64,000 nt of DNA, from assembly GCF_001570425.1 (NCBI RefSeq), contig NZ_BCSX01000019.1:186001-250000 (forward strand), read 5' to 3'. Below the pieces are notes generated by a model that did not search any database, had not been told where the DNA came from, and was given only the letters and a program-made list of their open reading frames with translations. A program made the position numbers and the translations under genes. Positions 28,266 to 36,683 of the stretch are shown piece by piece. Position 1 is the first letter of the stretch. Each line of letters opens with the position of its first letter. Origin of the DNA: Mycolicibacterium brisbanense. Its GTDB lineage: Bacteria > Actinomycetota > Actinomycetes > Mycobacteriales > Mycobacteriaceae.

Positions 28266-29681
28266 TCAGGTCATGCCGATCCGGATGTTCTTCACCTGGA
28301 GGAATTCGTATAGGCCGTCGAGCCCGCCTGTACGGCCGAATCCGCTGTGTTTGTATCCGCCGTAAGGACCCTGCGGGGACACCTCACTGAACTGGTTGAT
28401 CCACACCGATCCGGCTTGCAGCCGCCGTGCCACCCGATGGGCGCGGGTGAGCTCACGGGTGTGGACGAAGGCGTTCAGACCGTAGACCGTGTTGTTGGCG
28501 ATGTCGACGGCCTCGGCGTCGTCGGCGAACGGAATCACCGAGACCACCGGACCAAAGGTCTCGGTCTGTGCCAGCGCCGAGGTGTTGTCGACTTCGCCGA
28601 ACACCGTGGGTTCGAGATAGAAGCCCTCCCGGTCGATCCGGCGCCCACCGGTGATCAATCGGCCTGCACCGTCGGCCTCACTTGCCGCGATGACGTTGAG
28701 GATGCGCTCGACGGCACCTTGGCTGATGACTGGCCCGAATCTCACGGACGGGTCGAAAGGGTCGCCGACAGTGGCAGATTCGATGACAGCCACGAACCGC
28801 TCGAGAAAGTCGGCGTACACCGACTCGTGCACCAACACCCGGCTCGCGCAGGCGCAACTCTGCCCGGATTGCATCAGCGGGCCCTGATGTGCCGACAGTT
28901 GCACGGCGCGGTCCAGGTCCGCGTCGGCGAAGACGATGTTGGCCGATTTGCCGCCGAGTTCGGCGACGACCGGCGTGAGATTGGTTGCGGCCGCCGCGAT
29001 GACGGCGCGTGCGGTGGCGCCGCCACCGGTGAAGTGAATCTTGCGGATACCTGGATGACGAACCAGGGCATCTCCGCCGTCGGGCCCCGACGGGACGACA
29101 TTGACCAGCCCTGCGGGCAACCCGGCATCGATGCAGAGTTCGCCGAACCGCAGCGCGGCCAGCGGCGCCAGCTCGGATGGCTTGAGTACGACCGCGTTTC
29201 CGGCGGTCAAGGCCGGCGCGACACACGATCCGGTCACCACCAGCGCGCCGTTCCAGGGCGCGATCACACCGACGACGCCGTAGGGTTCGCGTTCGACGAT
29301 ATTGACGTCGAACGACCCTGCGACCGGGGTACTGGCACCGTGCGGCTTGTCGGAATACCCGGCGAAATGCCTCAGAAAGCGTTCCAAAAGAACCGCGGTG
29401 CCCGCGTAGGAGATCGGCACGGCGTAGTCCTGCACATTGAGTGCCTTGAATTCGTCGAGGGTCTCATGCACTGCGTCGGCGAGGTCGATCAGCAGGTCGC
29501 GCCGCCGGTCGCAGGTCAGCGACATCCATTCCTGCTGCGCATCAGCGGCCGACCGCACGGCCCGGTCGATCTCGTCAGCCCCAGCGAGTGCGACGGTGGC
29601 ATTCGGCCGCCCGGTGGCCGGGTAGATGTGCTGGTGCTCACCGCCGCTGGAGGTGCTGATGCGGTCGCCGCCGATGATCAT
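28266..29681 (-). CDS. Aldehyde dehydrogenase (NAD-dependent)
   Basis: This 471-residue ALDH-superfamily enzyme shows the catalytic Cys276 in GQSCACAS, the general base Glu241 in ELGGKSAN and the cofactor loop FTGGGATARAV. All expected residues are present, and the length is typical. The ATG at 29681 overlaps the upstream CMD-protein stop by four bases (ATGA). It is the last gene of a minus-strand operon with a tandem CMD protein and two mycofactocin-type SDRs. The SDRs could make the aldehyde that this enzyme oxidises to an acid. The precise substrate is unknown. Confidence 0.88.
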   Translation of the reverse strand: MIIGGDRISTSSGGEHQHIYPATGRPNATVALAGADEIDRAVRSAADAQQEWMSLTCDRRRDLLIDLADAVHETLDEFKALNVQDYAVPISYAGTAVLLERFLRHFAGYSDKPHGASTPVAGSFDVNIVEREPYGVVGVIAPWNGALVVTGSCVAPALTAGNAVVLKPSELAPLAALRFGELCIDAGLPAGLVNVVPSGPDGGDALVRHPGIRKIHFTGGGATARAVIAAAATNLTPVVAELGGKSANIVFADADLDRAVQLSAHQGPLMQSGQSCACASRVLVHESVYADFLERFVAVIESATVGDPFDPSVRFGPVISQGAVERILNVIAASEADGAGRLITGGRRIDREGFYLEPTVFGEVDNTSALAQTETFGPVVSVIPFADDAEAVDIANNTVYGLNAFVHTRELTRAHRVARRLQAGSVWINQFSEVSPQGPYGGYKHSGFGRTGGLDGLYEFLQVKNIRIGMT

Positions 29682-30463
29682 GCTTCGGCTCGCCACTCGT
29701 CGAGCACCCGCTGTTTCTGCTCACTGATGACCTGATTGAGATGAGAAGCCTTGGGCCAGCCGTAGTACGCCGCGAAATGCAGTGCCACCTCGTCCATTTC
29801 GTCGAACGTCACGTCGCGGCTCTTCAGGGCCGCGTAGACGTGGCTGAGAATCGGCACCGGCGCGTCCTGGAAGGCCACGCACGCCACCGTGACCAGTCGC
29901 CGTTCCTTCATGCCGAGACCGGGGCGCAACCACATCTCGCCGAAGACGAAGTTGAGGATGCCCGCGCCGGAGTACGGATTGTCGCGGATCGGGGCGTACG
30001 GCATGCAGTTGATGTCCTTGAAGGACTGCTCTCCGCCGGCAAGCCGCAGTTCAGGGTCGCTCGCGGTGGGCAGCGGCAACAGGGGTTCGGGCGCGGGCGG
30101 TTGCTGTCCGCGCTCGCGATGGATGCGGTCCCACTGCTCGTCGACCGTCATGTTGAACCGGGACGCCTTGGGCCAGCCGCCGTACACCGCGAAATGCAGT
30201 ACTGTTTCCCGTATTTCGGTGATACTGAGGTCGCCACTGTTCAACGCCGCGTAGACGTGATCGCGCAGCGGGTTCTCGGCGTCCGCGGCGGCGACGCACG
30301 GTAGCGTGATGAAGCGGCGGTCCCGGCGGCTCAATGCGGGCCGCGGCCATACCTCGCCGAAGACGAAGTCGATCAATGCGGTTGCGGCAGCCGTGTTGTC
30401 CGACGGCGGTGCGAACGTCATCACCTCCGTGAACTCGCGGCGGCCGCGTTCGGTGCGGTTCAT
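29678..30463 (-). CDS. Tandem carboxymuconolactone-decarboxylase (CMD) family protein
   Basis: The 261-residue protein is an internal duplication. Residues about 15-115 and 140-250 both contain the pattern DFVFGEVW/NFVFGEMW, RRFITLPCVA/RRLVTVACVA, HVYAALNSGD/HVYAALKSRD and LHFAVYGGWPKA/LHFAAYYGWPKA. The LHFAxYxGWPKA block is the conserved CMD core of gamma-carboxymuconolactone decarboxylase-like proteins. The redox CxxC of AhpD-type members is absent, so a lyase or isomerase role is more likely than peroxidase. The start overlaps the stop of the upstream SDR by four bases. The reaction in this operon is unknown. Confidence 0.8.
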   Translation of the reverse strand: MNRTERGRREFTEVMTFAPPSDNTAAATALIDFVFGEVWPRPALSRRDRRFITLPCVAAADAENPLRDHVYAALNSGDLSITEIRETVLHFAVYGGWPKASRFNMTVDEQWDRIHRERGQQPPAPEPLLPLPTASDPELRLAGGEQSFKDINCMPYAPIRDNPYSGAGILNFVFGEMWLRPGLGMKERRLVTVACVAFQDAPVPILSHVYAALKSRDVTFDEMDEVALHFAAYYGWPKASHLNQVISEQKQRVLDEWRAEA

Positions 30464-31263
30464 CGGATCGTCACGCCCGCATCGACTTTGAATTCCAGGC
30501 CGGTCACGTAGCGAGATTCGTCGGACACCAGGAACAACACCGCATTGCTGATGTCGATGGCCTCGGCCATCACGATCGGCAGGGCGTTGCCGAACAGTGG
30601 GGCCAGATCGGGCCGCTGCTCGATCAAAAGGCCATGCAGAGAGTCCGGGCGCATCCCGGTCTCGACGCCGGTGGGATGCACAGTGTTGACCCGGATATGG
30701 TGCACGGCAAGCTCATTGGCCAGTGCCCGGCTCATGCCGACCACGCCGTGCTTGGATGCGGTGTAAGGGGTGTGCAGCGGTGCCCCCTTGATGCCCGCGG
30801 CGGAACTGATGTTGACCAGGCTGCCACCACGCTCGACCAGGTGGGGCAGGGCTGCCGCACAGGTGTTCCACGTCCCGATCAGGTTGACGTCCACCACTGT
30901 GCGCCACTGCTCGGCCGTGGTGGTGTCCCAGGTTCCTGCTGTGAGCACCCCGGCATTGGCGACCGCGGCGTCCAGGCCGCCGAGTTGTGCGACGCCGTCG
31001 TCGACTGCCGCCGCGAGGGCCGCGGCGTCCCGTACGTCCACCACCGCGGCGACGGCCTTGCTGCCGAGTTCGGTTGCCAGCCGCGCAGTTTCGTCGAGAT
31101 CCTCCGGTGTGGCGAGCGGATACTCTACCTCGGGTAACGACGCACAGATGTCGACGAGGATCAGGTCGGCGCCCTCTTCGGCGAGGCGGACCGCGTGGCT
31201 GCGGCCCATCCCGCGGGCGGCCCCGGTGATCAATACCCGCTTGCCGGCGACGCGTCCGCTCAT
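30460..31263 (-). CDS. SDR family oxidoreductase, mycofactocin-coupled type (second copy)
   Basis: This 267-residue short-chain dehydrogenase has TGAARGMGRSHAVRLAEEGA, VDICASLPEVEYPLATPEDL (the insertion typical of mycofactocin-coupled members), NAG and the catalytic YTASK. It overlaps the upstream SDR and the downstream CMD gene by four bases each, so it is translated within the TetR-controlled operon. It resembles the neighbouring SDR and the one at 19.0 kb, but the three are clearly distinct, so each may act on a different alcohol in a pathway. The substrate is unknown. Confidence 0.85.
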   Translation of the reverse strand: MSGRVAGKRVLITGAARGMGRSHAVRLAEEGADLILVDICASLPEVEYPLATPEDLDETARLATELGSKAVAAVVDVRDAAALAAAVDDGVAQLGGLDAAVANAGVLTAGTWDTTTAEQWRTVVDVNLIGTWNTCAAALPHLVERGGSLVNISSAAGIKGAPLHTPYTASKHGVVGMSRALANELAVHHIRVNTVHPTGVETGMRPDSLHGLLIEQRPDLAPLFGNALPIVMAEAIDISNAVLFLVSDESRYVTGLEFKVDAGVTIR

Positions 31264-32090
31264 AATTTGTTGGTGAATCCAGCGTCGACGGGGAAGGTGA
31301 CCCCGGTGACGTAGCGGGCGGCGTCGGAGACCAGGTAGGCGATCGCGGCGCTGATGTCCTCGGGTTCGAGCAGCGCGACCGGCATCGGGTTCTGGAGATG
31401 CGGGCCGCCGTCGGGGTAGTTCTCCAGGAATGCCGTCATGGCGGGGTTGACCGCCATCATCGTGTTGACCGCGGTGGGGTGGACGGTGTTGACCCGGATG
31501 CTTTGTGGGGCAAGGGCATTGGCCAGGGTGCGCATGAGGCCGACGATGCCGTGCTTGGACGCGGCGTATCCGAGGCCGCCGCCCTGTAATCCGCCGAAGC
31601 CGCGCAGTCCGGCCGTCGAGCTGGTGAACACGATCGATCCGCCGCGCCCGCCCGCGATCAGGTGGCCGATGGCGGCCTTGGCGGTGTGGAAGGACCCGAC
31701 CAGGTTCACGTCGAGCACGTCGGTCCACATCTGCAGGTCTTCCTCGATGCTCAGCTCGCGAAAGGCCATGGCGGCGATGCCCGCGTTGGCGCACACGATG
31801 TCGAGCCTGCCGAAGTGCTCGACTCCGTCGTCGAGCGCCGTTTTGAGTGCCGCGAAGTCACGGACGTCGGCCACCGCGCCGATCATCTTGCCGCCGTCGG
31901 CCTCGACCAGTGCGACGGTCTCGTCGAGCTCGTCGCGGCTGGCCATCGGGTAGCCGTTGGATGCGATGTCGGCACAGATGTCCACGCCGATGATGGCGGC
32001 GCCGTCTGCGGCGAGTCGCAGCGCGTGGCTGCGGCCCTGACCACGGGCCACGCCGGTGATGAACGCGACCTTTCCGTCCAAAGAACCCAT
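31260..32090 (-). CDS. SDR family oxidoreductase, mycofactocin-coupled type (third copy)
   Basis: This 276-residue short-chain dehydrogenase has TGVARGQGRSHALRLAADGA, VDICADIASNGYPMASRDEL, NAG and YAASK. The VDICADI insertion is the mark of the mycofactocin-coupled SDR group. The ATG at 32090 directly precedes the Rossmann fold (MGSLDGKVAFITG). The longer frame would run through the operator pair upstream and is rejected. It is the first gene of the minus-strand operon SDR-SDR-CMD-ALDH and diverges from a TetR gene across two GTAAC-N3-GTTAC palindromes. Confidence 0.86.
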   Translation of the reverse strand: MGSLDGKVAFITGVARGQGRSHALRLAADGAAIIGVDICADIASNGYPMASRDELDETVALVEADGGKMIGAVADVRDFAALKTALDDGVEHFGRLDIVCANAGIAAMAFRELSIEEDLQMWTDVLDVNLVGSFHTAKAAIGHLIAGGRGGSIVFTSSTAGLRGFGGLQGGGLGYAASKHGIVGLMRTLANALAPQSIRVNTVHPTAVNTMMAVNPAMTAFLENYPDGGPHLQNPMPVALLEPEDISAAIAYLVSDAARYVTGVTFPVDAGFTNKL

Positions 32091-32113
32091 TCGTCCTCGC
32101 TTCGTCGCGGTGA

Positions 32114-32149
32114 GTAACCTCGTTACACCGGGTACGGTAACCGGGTTAC
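32114..32149. promoter_or_regulatory. Doubled TetR operator between SDR operon and TetR gene
   Basis: Two copies of GTAAC-N3-GTTAC, at 32114-32126 (spacer CTC) and 32137-32149 (spacer CGG), both with perfect arms. Their centres are 23 bases apart, about two helical turns, so dimers could bind side by side. They occupy the divergent promoter region. Confidence 0.75.
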
Positions 32150-32172
32150 AGGTGGACGGCAAGGGGGTGCGC

Positions 32173-32745
32173 ATGGCAACTGACCGGATCCTCGACATCG
32201 TCGTCGAGCTGCTGGAGACCGACGGTTACGACGCTGTGCAACTGCGCGAGGTGGCCAAGCGGGCACGGACGTCCCTGGCCACGATCTACAAGAACTACGC
32301 CAACCGCGACGAGCTGATTCTGGCCGCGCTGGACGCCTGGATGACCGAGAACCGGTATTCGGGACTGGCCGGGCAGACCGGCGTGCCGGGCGAATCGCTC
32401 TACGACGGGCTGATGCGCATGCTGCGCACCATCTTCGAGCCGTGGGAAAAGCACCCGGCCATGCTCATGGCCTATTCCCGGGCGCGCTCGGCACCGGGCG
32501 GCGAGCGCCTGGTGCGCCGCGGTCTCGATGCCGTCGTGCCCGCCGGGATGCAGATCCTCTCGGGTGTCGACGAGGAGTTCATCGCTGATCTCGACAACAT
32601 CCTGTCGAGCCTGGTGTTCGGCCTCACCGGGCGGTTCGCGGCGGGGGAGATCGCCATCACAGAGATCCTGCCGAGCCTCGACCGCACGGTCCGGTGGCTG
32701 ACCGCGGGCTACGAGGCGTCGCGCATCACAACGCCGCGTCGATGA
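32173..32745 (+). CDS. TetR family regulator of the SDR/CMD/ALDH operon
   Basis: The 190-residue protein has a TetR helix-turn-helix (LREVAKRARTSLATIYKNYANRD) and a C-terminal helical domain like those of KstR-type regulators (TLASLD-like pattern near LDRTVRWLTAGYEASRI). The ATG at 32173 follows a purine-rich AAGGGGG ribosome site; a GTG six bases upstream is an alternative. It diverges from the SDR operon across the doubled palindrome and most likely represses that operon and itself. Its 3' end overlaps the convergent hydrolase gene by 20 bases. Confidence 0.83.
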   Translation: MATDRILDIVVELLETDGYDAVQLREVAKRARTSLATIYKNYANRDELILAALDAWMTENRYSGLAGQTGVPGESLYDGLMRMLRTIFEPWEKHPAMLMAYSRARSAPGGERLVRRGLDAVVPAGMQILSGVDEEFIADLDNILSSLVFGLTGRFAAGEIAITEILPSLDRTVRWLTAGYEASRITTPRR

Positions 32746-33490
32746 AATTCACCACCGCCGTGGCCACCTCACGGTGCGCCGACTCGTTGAGCAGATCGTG
32801 GCGAGCATCGGGAAATTCGTTGAGCTGCAGGTGTTCTACCCGGTCGGCGTAGGTGCGCACGCCTGCGACGGGGGCGATCGGATCGGCCGAACCGTGCAGG
32901 GCCAGCGTCGGCACGGCAAGTCGCGGTAGCTCGGTGCCGAACCGGTCCCACGCCTTGTCGAGTTCCCGGGCCAGAGTTGCGCCGTCGGCGTCGACGAAGG
33001 CCAGCGGATCGTTTTCCAGTGCGTCCAGATAGAACGGATCAGACGACAGCCAGCCCGGGTCGAGCTCGAATGCGCTGTCGGAGTTCAGCTCCGGGATCGG
33101 GGTCAGCGGTGCCCCGGACACGATGCCTGCTCGGTAGCGGTTTGGCTGGCCGAGCAGCCGGAACAGCGTGACCACCGAACCGAAAGAATGTCCTTGCGCC
33201 ACAAGGGGAAGTCCTGGACGCGCAGCCTCCGCCAGCTCGGTCAGCGATTCGGCCAGCGCCGAACTCTCGTCGACCGATCCGAAGTCACCGCGCGTGCCCG
33301 GCGTCAGTCCGTGGCCGAACTGATCGACGGCCCACAGATCGATGCCGGCGGCGTTGAGCGCAAAGCCGTACCGGTGGTACAGCGCGGTGTGCTCCCCGAA
33401 GCCGTGCAGGAAGATGACGGCCGCGCGCGGTTCTGCCGCGGCCCAGTGACGGTAGTAGGCGCGTCCGCGACCATGTTCGATGAAAGGCAT
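32726..33490 (-). CDS. Alpha/beta hydrolase, monoacylglycerol-lipase-like
   Basis: This 254-residue alpha/beta hydrolase has HGFGEHTALYHRYG near residue 30, the nucleophile elbow GHSFGSVV and a late HDLLNE histidine. This is the order seen in monoacylglycerol lipases and lysophospholipases of the Hydrolase_4 group. The nucleophile, acid (GSADPIAPV) and histidine all appear intact. The ATG at 33490 precedes FIEHGRGRAYYRHW. It sits alone between a convergent TetR gene and a LysR gene on the same strand 45 bases upstream. The physiological ester is unknown. Confidence 0.78.
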   Translation of the reverse strand: MPFIEHGRGRAYYRHWAAAEPRAAVIFLHGFGEHTALYHRYGFALNAAGIDLWAVDQFGHGLTPGTRGDFGSVDESSALAESLTELAEAARPGLPLVAQGHSFGSVVTLFRLLGQPNRYRAGIVSGAPLTPIPELNSDSAFELDPGWLSSDPFYLDALENDPLAFVDADGATLARELDKAWDRFGTELPRLAVPTLALHGSADPIAPVAGVRTYADRVEHLQLNEFPDARHDLLNESAHREVATAVVNFIDAAL

Positions 33491-33535
33491 GCCCACTACT
33501 GCAGCAACATCCGGCGCGGGCCGCAAGCGTTCGAA

Positions 33536-34456
33536 TCACCCTGGCGGGTAAGCATTGCCGCCGAGCAGCATGTCGCGCTGATCTTCCATGCGATCACGGA
33601 TGGCGTCGACCACGGCGGCCACGACCGGCCTGCGCAGCGTCTCGGCCCGGGCCACCAGCCAGTAGCTCAACTGCGCCGAGACGGCATCGGGCAGCACGCG
33701 GACCAGATCGTCGTGCCGGTCGGCCATGAAGCACGGGAGCAGCCCGAGGCCGGCTGCGGCCCGGGTGGCCTCCACATGGACGAAGACGTTGGTGGAGGTG
33801 ACCGATTCCCGCATGGCGGGCACGGAAGCGGTCGCGATGTCGAGATCGTCCACCTGCAGCATCGAATCGATGAAGTACACCAGGGGATGATCGGCGAGCG
33901 CGTCGACCGACTCGGGTGTGCCGTGTTCGGCGAGATACTCACGGGACGCGTAGAGCCCGAGGCGGTAGTCACCGAGCCGGATCGCCTCGGCTCGACGCAC
34001 CTGCGGTGCTCCGACGACGATCTCGAGGTCCAGGCTGGAACGCTGCAGCGATGCGCGGCGCGTGGTCGCGACGATTTCGACGGCCACGCGCGGGTGCCGG
34101 CGTTGGACGTGCGCGGCGGCAGGTGCGGCGATGTAGGCGCTGAAACCGTCGGTCGCCGAGACGCGCACCACGCCCTCGAGCTGCCGCATCCCGGTGGCGC
34201 TGATCGAGCGGACCGCCGATTCCACGGTCTCGGCCGCTGCGAGCGCCTCGCGACCCAGGTCGGTCAGTTCCCAGCCGCTGGCGGCGCGGGTCAGCACGCG
34301 GCCACCGATGGACTGCTCGAGTGCGGCGATGCGCCGCGAGATCGTGGTGTGGTTGATGCCGAGCTCGTCGGCAGCCGTGGTGTAGCGGCCAGACCGTCCC
34401 ACGGCCAGCAGCACCAGGAGATCGTCGGCGCTGGGTGGCCGGGCCCTGTCGCTCAC
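33536..34456 (-). CDS. LysR family transcriptional regulator
   Basis: The 306-residue product has a winged helix-turn-helix at its N-terminus (YTTAADELGINHTTISRRIAALEQSIGG) and a periplasmic-binding-like effector domain. The GTG at 34456 is preferred because it directly precedes the DNA-binding domain. An ATG at 34516 would add 20 unrelated residues and cover the intergenic palindrome. It diverges from the MFS-bdhA-aacS operon with a 132-base gap, the usual layout for a LysR regulator and its target. Activation by a ketone body or an intermediate is an inference from that layout. Confidence 0.83.
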   Translation of the reverse strand: MSDRARPPSADDLLVLLAVGRSGRYTTAADELGINHTTISRRIAALEQSIGGRVLTRAASGWELTDLGREALAAAETVESAVRSISATGMRQLEGVVRVSATDGFSAYIAAPAAAHVQRRHPRVAVEIVATTRRASLQRSSLDLEIVVGAPQVRRAEAIRLGDYRLGLYASREYLAEHGTPESVDALADHPLVYFIDSMLQVDDLDIATASVPAMRESVTSTNVFVHVEATRAAAGLGLLPCFMADRHDDLVRVLPDAVSAQLSYWLVARAETLRRPVVAAVVDAIRDRMEDQRDMLLGGNAYPPG

Positions 34457-34458
34457 AT

Positions 34459-34472
34459 CTGCATTTTTGCAG
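34459..34472. promoter_or_regulatory. Candidate LysR-type operator (CTGCA-TTTT-TGCAG)
   Basis: A perfect 5-base dyad with a T-rich centre, next to the LysR start and facing the MFS operon. The shape is compatible with T-N11-A LysR sites. It is a single copy, so the assignment is tentative. Confidence 0.35.
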
Positions 34473-34588
34473 AGGCAGGCTGCGGATCTGGTCATTGCGA
34501 CGAGACAAACCTGCATGAATACTCACCGGCAGCTGTAAGACCCGTCACACTGGGTACAGGTATTGATTCACGTCATGAGGAGTCGCCG

Positions 34589-35917
34589 ATGAGCGCGCCC
34601 ATTCCGGCTGGACTGCGACGCGTCGTCGTCGCCTCGATGGCAGGCACGGTGGTGGAGTGGTACGAGTTCTTCCTCTATGGGACTGCGGCCACGCTCGTCT
34701 TCAACAAGGTGTTCTTCGCGCAGGGCGGCAATGATCTCGACGCCATCCTGGCCGCGTTCGTCACCTATGCCGTCGGCTTCGTCGCCCGCCCACTGGGCGG
34801 CATCGTGTTCGGCCATTACGGGGACAAATACGGTCGCAAGAAGCTCCTGCAGTTCAGCCTGCTGCTCGTGGGTGTGTCGACGTTCCTCATGGGTTGCCTG
34901 CCCACATTCGGCCAGATCGGCTATCTGGCCCCGACCCTGCTGGTGATCCTGCGGTTCCTGCAGGGCTTCGCCGTGGGCGGGGAATGGGGAGGTGCGGTGC
35001 TGCTGGTCGCCGAGCACAGCCCCAACCGCACCCGCGGGTTCTGGGCCAGCTGGCCGCAGGCGGGCGTCCCGGTCGGAAACATCCTGGCCACGGTCGTGCT
35101 GCTGGTGCTCTACGGCGGGTTGTCGCACGCCGACTTCCTGTCGTGGGGTTGGCGCGTGGCGTTCTGGCTGTCGGCCGTCGTGGTGCTGATCGGCTACTAC
35201 ATCCGCACCAAGGTCTCCGACGCCCCGATATTCCTTGCGGCGCAACAGGAAGCCGAGCAGATCAAGGAAAGCTCGTTCAGCGCCATCGAGGTGCTCAAGC
35301 GGTATCCGCGCGGTGTGCTGACCGCGATGGGACTGCGCTTCGGCGAGAACATCATGTACTACCTGGTGGTCACCTTCTCGATCACCTACCTCAAGGAACA
35401 GGTGCACTCCGACACCAGCGACATCCTGTGGTGGCTGCTGATCGCGCACACGGCGCATCTGGTTGCGATCCCGACGGTCGGTCGGCTCTCGGATCGGTAC
35501 GGCCGTCGGCCCGTCTATTTCATCGGGGCAGCCGCGGCGGTGTGCTGGGGCTTCGTCGCCTACCCCATGATGGACACCGGCAAGTATCTGCCGATTGTCG
35601 CGGCGGTGACGCTCGGGTTGGTGATCCACGCGTTCATGTACGCGCCGCAGCCGGCGATCATGGCCGAGATGTTCCCGACCCGGATGCGTTATTCCGGTGT
35701 GTCCCTTGGTTATCAGGTGACTGCCATTGTCGCGGGGTCGTTGGCGCCCATCATCGCGGTGTGGTTGCTGCGCCAATACGACTCCTGGGTGCCGATCGCC
35801 GGGTACCTGGCCGCAGCGGCGCTCATCACCCTGGTCTCGGTGGTGTTCGCGCGGGAGACCAAGGGAATCGACCTGGTCGACATCGACACCGCCGACGCGG
35901 AAAGGGCGCTGACATGA
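34589..35917 (+). CDS. MFS transporter, metabolite:H+ symporter (MHS) family
   Basis: This 442-residue carrier has about 12 membrane segments and MHS hallmarks: GTVVEWYEFFLYGTAATLVF in the first helix, RPLGGIVFGHYGDKYGRK between helices 2 and 3, and RFLQGFAVGGEWGGAVLL in helix 4. MHS members import carboxylates, betaines or shikimate with protons. The downstream bdhA and acetoacetyl-CoA synthetase genes point to 3-hydroxybutyrate or acetoacetate. The ATG at 34589 follows a GAGG, and its stop overlaps bdhA by four bases. The open frame that runs back to 33188 is antisense to lysR and is not coding. Confidence 0.85.
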   Translation: MSAPIPAGLRRVVVASMAGTVVEWYEFFLYGTAATLVFNKVFFAQGGNDLDAILAAFVTYAVGFVARPLGGIVFGHYGDKYGRKKLLQFSLLLVGVSTFLMGCLPTFGQIGYLAPTLLVILRFLQGFAVGGEWGGAVLLVAEHSPNRTRGFWASWPQAGVPVGNILATVVLLVLYGGLSHADFLSWGWRVAFWLSAVVVLIGYYIRTKVSDAPIFLAAQQEAEQIKESSFSAIEVLKRYPRGVLTAMGLRFGENIMYYLVVTFSITYLKEQVHSDTSDILWWLLIAHTAHLVAIPTVGRLSDRYGRRPVYFIGAAAAVCWGFVAYPMMDTGKYLPIVAAVTLGLVIHAFMYAPQPAIMAEMFPTRMRYSGVSLGYQVTAIVAGSLAPIIAVWLLRQYDSWVPIAGYLAAAALITLVSVVFARETKGIDLVDIDTADAERALT

Positions 35918-36660
35918 GCGATCTGCGTGGGCGCACAGCGCTGGTCACCGGCGCCGCGAGCGGGATCGGCGCGGCCTGTGTGCATGCGCTTGCCGCGCGT
36001 GGGGCGACCGTGACGGTCGCCGACATCGACGCCGCAGGAGCCTCCGCCGTGGCGGCCAAGGTCGGTGGGAAGCCTTGGGCGATAGATCTTCTCAACGTCC
36101 ACGCGCTCGAAGGCCTGCGGTTGGATTGCGACATTCTGGTCAACAACGCTGGGGTGCAGAGCATCAACCCGGTCGACGCGTTTCCGCCGGAGAAGTTCCG
36201 GATGCTGCTCGCCCTGATGGTCGAGGCGCCGTTTCTGCTGATCCGTGCCGCGTTGCCGCACATGTATGCGGGCGGGTTCGGCCGGATCATCAACATCTCC
36301 TCCGTGCACGGGCTGCGCGCATCGGAATTCAAGGCCGGCTATGTCACGGCCAAACATGCACTGGAGGGCCTGTCGAAGGTGACCGCGCTGGAAGGTGGTC
36401 CACACGGCGTCACCAGCAACTGCGTCAACCCTGGCTATGTGCGGACGCCGCTGGTGGCCAAACAGATCGCCGATCAGGCCCGCATTCACAACATTCCCGA
36501 GGACGAGGTGGTGGCCAAGGTCCTGCTTAAGGAGAGTGCCATCAAGGAGCTGGTCGAGCCCGAAGAGGTTGGCTCATTGGTAGGTTGGCTCGCATCGCCG
36601 GACGCCAGGATGGTGACCGGGGCCTCGTACACGATGGATGGTGGGTGGACCGCACGATGA
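35914..36660 (+). CDS. bdhA: 3-hydroxybutyrate dehydrogenase (SDR)
   Basis: This 248-residue classical SDR has TGAASGIGAACVHALAARG, NNAGVQ and catalytic YVTAK. Several features are typical of bacterial D-3-hydroxybutyrate dehydrogenase: INISSVHGLRASEFKAGY with the His in SSVHGL, VNPGYVRTPLV, and the C-terminal MDGGWTAR. It would oxidise 3-hydroxybutyrate to acetoacetate with NAD. The next gene encodes acetoacetyl-CoA synthetase, the following step. Four-base overlap with the transporter and a 4-base overlap or short gap to the synthetase show one operon. Confidence 0.85.
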   Translation: MSDLRGRTALVTGAASGIGAACVHALAARGATVTVADIDAAGASAVAAKVGGKPWAIDLLNVHALEGLRLDCDILVNNAGVQSINPVDAFPPEKFRMLLALMVEAPFLLIRAALPHMYAGGFGRIINISSVHGLRASEFKAGYVTAKHALEGLSKVTALEGGPHGVTSNCVNPGYVRTPLVAKQIADQARIHNIPEDEVVAKVLLKESAIKELVEPEEVGSLVGWLASPDARMVTGASYTMDGGWTAR

Positions 36661-36683
36661 GGCGCGCACGCGAGGAGCACGAA

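Noticed and set aside
33188-34588. Long N-terminal extension of the MFS carrier frame
   Set aside because: It is antisense to the LysR and hydrolase genes, and the carrier's first helix begins at ATG 34589 after a ribosome site.
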